34,646 nt of DNA from CAYMAT01 sp964388495 (lineage in GTDB: Bacteria; Patescibacteriota; Gracilibacteria; Peribacterales; Peribacteraceae). The stretch's first letter is position 1; every line of letters starts with the position of its first letter. The stretch lies in contig CAYMAT010000009.1 in the NCBI GenBank assembly GCA_964388495.1, positions 1 through 34,646 on the forward strand. The letters are read 5' to 3'. The notes beneath the pieces were generated by a model that searched no databases, was not told the DNA's origin, and was given only the letters and a program-made list of their open reading frames with translations. Of the stretch, positions 28,345 to 34,646 are shown one piece after another. The position numbers and the translations under genes are program-made.

Positions 28345-29580
28345 ATGCCTGATTCCCAGGATCTCCCCCATATTGGCGTTTTCCATTTAGGCGGAACCAT
28401 TTCCTGTGAGGAAGATCCCGTGACTAAAAAGAAAGAGCCGAAGAAGGAAAAAGTGCAAATGATGCTGGAGTACGACATTCCTCACGATGTCCGTTCGCGT
28501 TTTGGGAAAATTTTTTATTTTGAAGCGGATGAGTTGAAAGACAGTTCACAATACGAAAATACGGATTTGCAGCGATTGGTGTATGACTTTCGTAAACTGT
28601 TAAGGAATTATCCGGGTTTGAATTGGATCATTGCAGGAGGGACCGACCAGGCAAGCATGTACATGCATGCTTTTGCCATGGGTGTGCCGCGGCAAGAACT
28701 GGGGAACGGGATGATTTTAGGAGCCGTAGCCAATCGTCATGCGTCGCCCAATCGGCCCGTGGATTTGCGGCAGGAGTTTTATCATGAAGAAGAAAGTGAA
28801 CCCGTCATGGTCCTTGCTGATTGTGTCCGCATCATGACCAGCAAGAGTCATAGGCTTCCTGGAAAAATCGCTCTTATGACGCCGGGATGCCTCCTTCCTC
28901 CTTTGGGATTGCACAAGGAGCGCACAAGCGGCGGATTCAATATTGGTAGTCGATTTAAGACCGTAGGTATCAAGATGGGCAACGATTGGAAAACTCTGCA
29001 AAATCCCCAGGAGCATTATCCGTTGATTCCGAGAGGGGATTGCGATTGTTATAGGCTTGTGCAGGGAATAGAGGCAGATGTGCTCCATAGTGGTTCCAAT
29101 TATGAAAACTGGAAAGCGGGCCTGGAGAAAAAACTGGAAATACCGTGGGCGATTGATCGTGGTCTTTCAGCCAATGTGCTCATTGCGCCGGGTGAAGGCA
29201 GCTTGCGTGAAGATGAGAAAAAACTTGAGCATCTTGCTATTGGGATTGAGCAATCGGCTGAAAAAGGAGTTCCTACCATGCTGATTGGGGATCCGCTGCA
29301 GCCGGAGCCTCCAGAAAACTGGGATGAGGATCCCGATGAAAAAAGCGAACAAGCCTCTTATGCCGGTCGTTTTAAATGGGTTCAGGATATTTTGGCACGC
29401 AAATCTCCTACACATACCACGCGTCTGATCGATGGGGGAAAAATGAGTTTTACGGAAGCCAATTTGCAGTTAGCTCATAGTGTCGCAGATGCGCGCTTAA
29501 AGCATAATTTGAAGGGCGATGAAATTGTCGAGTACACCCAGGCGATGATCGCCCGGTATCGCCTGGCGATGAGGGGTTAG
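28345..29580 (+). CDS. Divergent asparaginase-like protein (paralog 1), most catalytic residues kept
   Basis: 411 residues. The asparaginase fold is indicated by GVFHLGGTIS (Thr18), DSS at 66-68, IIAGGTDQASMYMHAFAMG (Thr100-Asp101, with the usual His replaced by Gly), LLPPLGLHKERTSGG (Lys191 aligning with the catalytic Lys) and a C-terminal DGGKMSFTEANLQLAHSVA that mirrors MTPEAAFVKLKWALA of true asparaginases. It also has long insertions (about 130-160 and 210-260) and an acidic stretch (PEPPENWDEDPDEKSE). It may be an amidohydrolase for another substrate or a partner of the next gene. The ATG at 28345 is chosen from the promoter position. It reads with the next gene after a 70-nt gap. Confidence 0.75.
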   Translation: MPDSQDLPHIGVFHLGGTISCEEDPVTKKKEPKKEKVQMMLEYDIPHDVRSRFGKIFYFEADELKDSSQYENTDLQRLVYDFRKLLRNYPGLNWIIAGGTDQASMYMHAFAMGVPRQELGNGMILGAVANRHASPNRPVDLRQEFYHEEESEPVMVLADCVRIMTSKSHRLPGKIALMTPGCLLPPLGLHKERTSGGFNIGSRFKTVGIKMGNDWKTLQNPQEHYPLIPRGDCDCYRLVQGIEADVLHSGSNYENWKAGLEKKLEIPWAIDRGLSANVLIAPGEGSLREDEKKLEHLAIGIEQSAEKGVPTMLIGDPLQPEPPENWDEDPDEKSEQASYAGRFKWVQDILARKSPTHTTRLIDGGKMSFTEANLQLAHSVADARLKHNLKGDEIVEYTQAMIARYRLAMRG

Positions 29581-29650
29581 GAAAAGTGTAATAAATCCTT
29601 CACTTTTGGCTTGCGGAGCTGTAAAATTGGACGCTTTTGTGGCTACAGTT

Positions 29651-30760
29651 ATGATTCCTCAGCGGCTTGATGGAAACATGAATCAGAAGCGACAAGGTTC
29701 CCATGCGATTATTATCCCGGAAGGGGGGGAAATGACTGCGCGTGCGCAGGGAAAAAACGTCGTTCCAGATGTGAGTGTGGTGCATTCCATGATCCAGAAT
29801 TTGCCGGCAAAGCTTCGCGGCATGTTTGAACAAATTGATGTTATCACACCAGAAGATCCGGCTGCTTTATTAAGCAAAGTCACCACACAGCGTTTGATGG
29901 AAAGCGTATGGAAAGTGCGGAATGCACTGCAGAGTGCAGACACGCATGTCATTATGATGGTGGACCATCGTAAGGCTGCCCAATATGCGTCGGCATTGGC
30001 AATGGGTCTGCATCCTGAAGACTTGGGCGATCAAGCGGAAAGTGTGACAGATAATGCTGGCAAATCCTTCATAGTGGTTGCCAGTTCGCAAACGCCGGAC
30101 AAACCGGGTTCAAAAGCTCAGGAGATTTTTAATAATGCGCTGTATTTATCCATACATCATTCCATGAAGGGAAAAGCGGCCGCATTGCTGTCACCCAATA
30201 CATTGCAGGCCATGCCAGGCTTGCTTAGAACGGAAGCGGGAAGCACATTGTCTCGTTTTAAGACTATGGCTGATAGAAATGCCGGGGAGTGGTATTTCGG
30301 CGAATCGAGCATGGGTGAGGACAAGCCGATCGGTAAAGATGAGTTATTCCAGTTGCAATCTGGTGTCCATACCGAGGAAATGCAGGATCATAATGAAGAC
30401 GAACCTGAGCGTGAATTTTTAAAACATTTGGACACGCGGCTGGCTAAGGAAGAAATGCGGGGATTGGTGGTGCGCACGCAATCTCGCCAAGATCCCTTCA
30501 TAACACTTTCCAATGAATTTTTATCCCGATTGGATGCATTGGGTTTCCCGGTTGTTCTGGTGAATGATGCTCTCGATCTTTCCAAGGAGGAGCCTTCAGA
30601 ACTTGCCGGTGATTATTCCTATCTTGCGGATGGCCGTCGCATGACGGGTCCGGAGGCCAAAATTCTTTTGGCCAAAATTCTTCATGACACCCGTGGCATG
30701 GATCAATCGCGGCAAATGCAGCATGTGCATGACAGTCTGGCGGCATATCCCTTCCGCTGA
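29651..30760 (+). CDS. Asparaginase-fold paralog 2, catalytic residues lost
   Basis: 369 residues (or 360 from the ATG at 29678). It aligns by pattern with the asparaginase and paralog 1: HAIIIPEGGEMTA occupies the GGTI site, HVIMMVDHRKAAQYASALAMG the HGTDT site (compare MHAFAMG in paralog 1), LSPNTLQAMPGLLRTEAGS the Lys site, and YLADGRRMTGPEAKILLAKILHD the C-terminal MTPEAA helix. Thr, Thr-Asp and Lys are all replaced, so it is probably a non-catalytic subunit or binding protein. It lies directly after paralog 1 on the same strand; a heteromeric complex is a reasonable inference. Its stop abuts that of the Nudix gene (TGATCA) with no spacer. Confidence 0.65.
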   Translation: MIPQRLDGNMNQKRQGSHAIIIPEGGEMTARAQGKNVVPDVSVVHSMIQNLPAKLRGMFEQIDVITPEDPAALLSKVTTQRLMESVWKVRNALQSADTHVIMMVDHRKAAQYASALAMGLHPEDLGDQAESVTDNAGKSFIVVASSQTPDKPGSKAQEIFNNALYLSIHHSMKGKAAALLSPNTLQAMPGLLRTEAGSTLSRFKTMADRNAGEWYFGESSMGEDKPIGKDELFQLQSGVHTEEMQDHNEDEPEREFLKHLDTRLAKEEMRGLVVRTQSRQDPFITLSNEFLSRLDALGFPVVLVNDALDLSKEEPSELAGDYSYLADGRRMTGPEAKILLAKILHDTRGMDQSRQMQHVHDSLAAYPFR

Positions 30761-31237
30761 TCAGACCAGTTTCAGGATATACGCCTTCACGTTCGAAAAA
30801 ATCTCCGTCTTTTCATCGAGTGTCTGGATCTCCTCCCGGCTGAACCATTTCATCTCGTTGCTTTCATCATGGTTGATTTTGGGGATCTGCATTTCGTCCA
30901 ACGGACGCGCGATGAACAGAAAATCCATGTGCTGGTGTGCAGGCTCGTTCCGTTCCGGGCTTGCGGGGATGTTTTCCAGCAGCATCGCGATGGGTTTTTT
31001 GAGCATTTTCCCCTCGTGCGGGTTCCCGGCAAAAAGATCGTCGTAGGGATCGCCAACGATTTCCACGTCTATATCCGTCTCTTCCTTGCATTCGCGACGT
31101 GCGGCTTCTTCCGGCGTTTCATTGGGGTCCACGTGCCCGCCGGGCGGCATCCAACGCTGCAGCCGCTTGTGCCACAGGAGGAGAACCTGTTTTTGGGAGT
31201 CGATGACAAAGGCGGTGGCGGTGAAGTGGCGGAGCAT
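30761..31237 (-). CDS. Nudix hydrolase
   Basis: 158 residues with a complete Nudix box from Gly34 to Ile56 (GHVDPNETPEEAARRECKEETDI), including the REx2EE metal-binding helix. It would hydrolyse a nucleoside diphosphate linked to another moiety; substrates of this branch cannot be read from sequence. The N-terminal FTATAFVID strand and WMPPGGHVDPNE place it among MutT-like members. The ATG follows a 9-nt tandem repeat that forms a pyrimidine-rich leader (GATCTCCTTTCTCTT at its end). Confidence 0.93.
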   Translation of the reverse strand: MLRHFTATAFVIDSQKQVLLLWHKRLQRWMPPGGHVDPNETPEEAARRECKEETDIDVEIVGDPYDDLFAGNPHEGKMLKKPIAMLLENIPASPERNEPAHQHMDFLFIARPLDEMQIPKINHDESNEMKWFSREEIQTLDEKTEIFSNVKAYILKLV

Positions 31238-31246
31238 AAGAGAAAG

Positions 31247-31291
31247 GAGATCGAAGAGATCAAGGAGATCGAAGAGATCAAGGAGATCAAA
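31247..31291. repeat. Five tandem 9-bp repeats (GAGATCGAA/GAGATCAAG)
   Basis: Five 9-mers follow one another: GAGATCGAA, GAGATCAAG, GAGATCGAA, GAGATCAAG, GAGATCAAA. The array begins 10 nt upstream of the Nudix start codon, so on its mRNA it is a CU-rich leader. Copy number may vary between strains. Confidence 0.85.
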
Positions 31292-31382
31292 AAAATCAAC
31301 GAAATTCTTTAATCATCGGTTTCATTGTATACAATTTCTTTGATGTTCTCGATTTCCGGAGTTCTTTGATTCCTTCTCGTTT

Positions 31383-31934
31383 ATGGTTCTCATCGATAGC
31401 AATTCCACCGTCCTCAAGACCGGCGACACAATGCCGCATTTCATGCTGCCTTCCACGGACGGCGGCACGGTGGATAGCGATGTCCTCACCGGCAAGGCAT
31501 TCGTCATCGTCTTCACCTGCAACCACTGTCCGTACGCGCAGGCGGTGGAACCGCGGTTGATCGCACTGGGCGAAGAGTTCCGGAGCGAGAATGTCCAGTT
31601 TGTGCTGATCTGCAGCAATGATGCTCTTGCCTATCCGGATGATTCGTTTGAAGCGATGGCCAAGCGTGCTACGGACAAACAGTATCCCTTCCCGTACTGC
31701 CAAGACGCCACGCAGGAGGTGGCCAAGTCCTTTGGCGCCCTCTGCACCCCGCACTGTTTCGTCTTCGATCACGAAAAGAAGCTCCGGTACAAGGGCAGGG
31801 TAGACGATCACTGGAAAGACGAGGCAAAAGTCACAAAACGGGAGCTCAAGGATTCCATTTCAGCCCTGCTGGAAGGCAAAAATCCCACGGTGGCCGAGGC
31901 TAATGCCATGGGATGCTCTATGAAATGGAGGTGA
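31383..31934 (+). CDS. Thioredoxin-fold redoxin (peroxiredoxin-like family, TCNHCPYA)
   Basis: 183 residues, cytosolic. The thioredoxin-like active site is TCNHCPYAQ (Cys46 and Cys49), and a cis-Pro follows in CTPHCFVFD. The opening LKTGDTMPHFMLPSTDGGTVD is typical of AhpC/TSA-type redoxins. Members with this CNHCP motif are usually annotated as thioredoxin family proteins of unknown partner; disulfide reduction or thiol peroxidase activity is likely. GATTCCTTCTCGTTT precedes the ATG. Confidence 0.85.
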   Translation: MVLIDSNSTVLKTGDTMPHFMLPSTDGGTVDSDVLTGKAFVIVFTCNHCPYAQAVEPRLIALGEEFRSENVQFVLICSNDALAYPDDSFEAMAKRATDKQYPFPYCQDATQEVAKSFGALCTPHCFVFDHEKKLRYKGRVDDHWKDEAKVTKRELKDSISALLEGKNPTVAEANAMGCSMKWR

Positions 31935-31982
31935 CCGAAGTAACCCATATGACCGAGGTAACCGAGGTGGATTTCGGTCACC
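31930..31982. repeat. Inverted and direct short repeats between convergent genes
   Basis: GGTGACCGAA (31930-31939) and TTCGGTCACC (31973-31982) are perfect 10-bp arms, enclosing GACCGAGGTAACCGAGG units that repeat the same theme. Further GGTCACTT copies follow up to about 32010. It could act as a two-way terminator hairpin between the redoxin and uvrA, though there is no T-run. Confidence 0.6.
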
Positions 31983-32004
31983 TTGGTCACTTCGGGAACA
32001 CTGG

Positions 32005-34646
32005 TCACTTCCGTTTCGCCAGGATCTTCGCCAGGTATTCGCCGGTGTAGCTCTCTTTCACCTTGGCTACCTCCTCCGGCGTGCCGGTGGCGATGATGCG
32101 TCCGCCGCCAATGCCGCCGTCCGGACCCAGGTCAATGATGTGGTCCACGCACTTGAGCACGTCCAGGTTGTGCTCAATCACCAGCACCGTGTTGCCCTTG
32201 TCCACCAGGCGCTGGAGGACATCCAGCAATTTCTGGATGTCATCAAAGTGCAGGCCCGTGGTGGGTTCATCCAGAATGTAGAACGTCTTGCCCGTGGCGC
32301 GCTTGGTCAGCTCCGTCGCCAGTTTGACGCGCTGCGCCTCACCGCCGGAAAGTGTGGTGGCGCTCTGTCCCGGGTGGATGTAGCCCAGGCCCACATCCTC
32401 CAGCGTTTGCAGTTTGCTCTTGATGGCCGGGATGGCGCTGAAGAAGTTGAGTGCCTCGCTGATGGTCATGCTGAGTGCCTCCGCGATGTTCTTGCCCTTG
32501 TAGGTGACCTCCAGCGTTTCGCGGTTGTAGCGCTTGCCTCCACACACCTCGCATGTGACAAACACGTCCGGGAGGAAATGCATTTCAATGCGCTTGAGGC
32601 CGTCACCCTCGCATTCCTCGCAGCGGCCGCCTTTCACGTTGAAGCTGAAGCGTCCGGGTTTGTAGCCGCGGAGTTTGGCTTCGGGAGTGGTTGCGAAGAT
32701 ATCGCGCACGTCCGTGAAGACGCCGGTGTAGGTGGCGGGGTTGNNNNNNNNNNATGGGGGACTGGTCGATCACGATGGCCTTGTCCAGGTGCTCCAGTCC
32801 GGAAATGGAGCCCACATTCTGCGGTTTGCTGTGCGCCTTGTTGAGTACGCTCTGGAGTTCCGGCCCCAGGATGCCGTGGATCAAGCTTGATTTTCCGGAT
32901 CCGGACACGCCCGCGATACCGATGAAGGTTCCCAGAGGGATTGATACGTCCACGTGCCGGAGGTTGTGGTGGTGCGCATCCTTGATCTCAATCGTCTTGC
33001 CGTTCCCCTCGCGCCGTTTCTTGGGGATGGCGATGTACTTCTTGCCCGTCAGGTACTGCGCGGTGACGGAGTTCTTGTCTTTCAGAAATTCCTGCGTGGT
33101 GCCCTGGGCGATCACTGTTCCGCCGTGCTTGCCCGCGCCGGGACCGATCTCCAGGAGGTAATCCGCGGCTTCCATCGTCTCCTCGTCATGTTCCACCACC
33201 AGCACGGTGTTCCCCAGGTCCCTCAGCTGCGTGAGCGTCTTGATCAGCTTGCTGTTGTCGCGCTGGTGCAGGCCTATGCTGGGCTCGTCCAGAACGTAGA
33301 GCACCCCCTGCAGCGCGGAACCGATCTGCGTGGCCAGGCGGATGCGCTGCGCCTCTCCTCCGGAAAGCGTAGCGGCGGAGCGGGACATGGTGAGGTACTT
33401 GAGACCCACGTTCTCCAAGAACGTGAGGCGCGCGACGATCTCCGTGATCACCTTCTTCACAATGGTGAACTCGTGCTTGCTCAGCGCATGCTCTTTCTTC
33501 TGCCCCTCTGCCGGAATGAGGCCGGAGAAGAACGTTTCGGCTTCCTCAATGCTCATGTCCGTGGCCTCCACGATGTTTTTCTTTCCCACCGTCACGCCCA
33601 GGATCTCCTTCCGCAGCCTTCTTCCGCCGCAGCCGTTACAGGGCAGTTCCAGCATGTATTCCTCTATCTGCGTGCGCATGTAGCTGCTGTCCGTGTCGGC
33701 ATGGCGGCGCTCCAGGTTGGGGATAACACCCTCGTATGTTGTCTGGTACGTGCCGCCGAACTTCATGGTGCTGACACTGACGGTGAGCGGGTGCGCGTAT
33801 CCGTACAAAATGATGCGACGCTGCTCGTCCGTCAGTTTTTCCCACGGTGTGGTCATGGAGAACCCCACTTCCTTACTCAGGGCTTCCAGCACCTGCATCA
33901 TGAATCCGGAGCGGCTGGCGGACGTGGCCCACGGATGGATGGCGCCCTCGGCAATGGAGAGGCGCACGTTGGGGATGACCGCGGATTCATCCACCTGGAG
34001 GATGGATCCAAGACCGTGGCAGACCTCGCACGCGCCGTGCGGGGAGTTGAACGAGAAGCTGCGCGGTTCTATTTCCGGGATGGGCAGGTCCGGATGCTCC
34101 GGACAGGCGAAGGACTCGCTGAAGCGGACTTCGTCGTTGCTGTCCGCGTCCACGATGATGATGGACCCCTCTCCTTTCTTGAGCGCCAGCTCCACGGAAT
34201 CGGCCAGGCGGGAGCGGTTGGGATTGGCCACCCCCTCCTTCACCTCCAGATCGCGCACCACCATGCGGTCCACAACGATCTCAATCGTGTGCGCCTTCTT
34301 GGGGTCCAGGCGCACGTCCTCATCCGCCGTCACAATGGAGCCGTCTACGCGCATGCGGACAAAACCCTCACGCCGAATGCTTTCAATGATCTTGATGTGT
34401 TCTCCTTTTCTGCCTTCCACCACGGGAGCCAGCAGGTAGATCTTCTTCCCTTCCGTCATGTTGCTGATGGTCTCCACAATCTGCGTGGAGGACTGCTTGT
34501 TCAGCATCCTGCCGCACACGCTGCAATGCACTTTGCCCACCTTTGCCCAGAGCAGACGCATGTAGTCGTAGATTTCCGTCACCGTTCCCACCGTAGAACG
34601 GGGGTTTCTTGGCGCAGTTTTTTGATCAATGGAAATGGCTGGGGAT
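32005..34646 (-). CDS. uvrA: Excinuclease ABC subunit A (UvrA), 5' truncated by window edge and crossed by a gap
   Basis: UvrA is the damage-sensing ATPase of nucleotide excision repair. Visible in order are NPRSTVGTVTEIYDYMRLL at the right edge (roughly the first 90-100 residues are missing), two zinc-type Cys clusters, ABC signature LSGGEAQRIRLATQIGS, Walker A of the second domain GVSGSGKSSL, zinc finger CEECEGDGLKR..VTCEVCGGKRYN, and second signature LSGGEAQRVKLATEL with DEPTTGLHFDD. The apparent frame change at the Ns is an artefact: sequence left of the gap ends in DQSPI and resumes in NPATYTGVF, and the family's intervening GRTPRS needs 18 nt, not 10. The gene is therefore probably intact. 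Confidence 0.96.
32744..32753. other. Assembly gap (10 N) inside uvrA
   Basis: An arbitrary ten-N filler. The conserved UvrA sequence predicts 18 missing nucleotides (third base of Ile, GRTPR, first two bases of Ser). Confidence 0.9.

Noticed and set aside
32603..32760. UvrA frameshift or split gene
   Set aside because: The frame change coincides with a ten-N filler. The conserved sequence needs 18 nt there, so the gap length explains it.
1..34646. CRISPR array, tRNA genes, insertion sequences
   Set aside because: No regularly spaced 25-40 nt repeats, no tRNA cloverleaf apart from the tmRNA ends, and no transposase motifs were seen on either strand.

Overview
The window looks like a scaffold from an uncultivated bacterium of the Candidate Phyla Radiation (Patescibacteria), with Peregrinibacteria/Peribacteria-like as my best guess. 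The reasons are small, tightly packed genes, many short membrane or secreted proteins, an S-layer (SLH) protein, an archaeal/eukaryotic-type IleRS with a KMSKR motif, and very few Shine-Dalgarno sites. The placement is inference because no rRNA or ribosomal protein is present. TGA ends many genes, so the standard bacterial code applies. Two 10-base runs of N (18411-18420 and 32744-32753) are scaffold gaps and each interrupts a gene.

Layout. 1-3392: copper-resistance pair (CopA-type P1B ATPase cut by the left edge, then a multicopper oxidase lipoprotein). 3401-3800: tmRNA gene on the minus strand, followed by a hairpin-repeat cluster. 4009-9378: MsrB, a Gfo/Idh/MocA oxidoreductase, a conserved unknown, a 52-residue protein, a DoxX-like protein, TspO, a GT39-like glycosyltransferase and an AHSA1 gene broken by an in-frame TGA. 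9425-10804: a small unknown, a membrane-anchored SRPBCC protein and an ArsR regulator with a palindrome over its own start. 10904-13525: an AT-richer EcoRII/Dcm/Vsr restriction-modification island. 13640-20157: a transglutaminase-like protein, several lineage-specific unknowns, a Cys-rich exported protein, a second DoxX-like protein, a Phd/Doc toxin-antitoxin pair, an SLH protein and a holin-4-like membrane protein. 20187-24572: a giant IleRS. 24722-30760: an unknown, L-asparaginase, a RelA/SpoT homolog, then two tandem diverged asparaginase-fold paralogs. 30761-34646: Nudix hydrolase, a thioredoxin-like protein and UvrA cut by the right edge.

Most notable points. (1) The IleRS (about 1461 aa) carries two complete histidine-phosphatase (phosphoglycerate-mutase-like) domains at two separate places in the region between its editing domain and the C-terminal half of its catalytic domain, with both phosphatase active sites apparently intact. 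(2) A canonical asparaginase is near two tandem asparaginase-like paralogs, one keeping most catalytic residues and one having lost them. (3) At least thirteen genes have a pyrimidine-rich tract rather than a Shine-Dalgarno site directly 5' of the start codon, and two of them share an identical 17-nt leader. Others appear leaderless, with a -10 box 6-7 nt before the ATG. (4) The RelA/SpoT homolog keeps its hydrolase site but its synthetase motifs are degraded.

All functional statements rest on motifs read by eye. No database search was possible.
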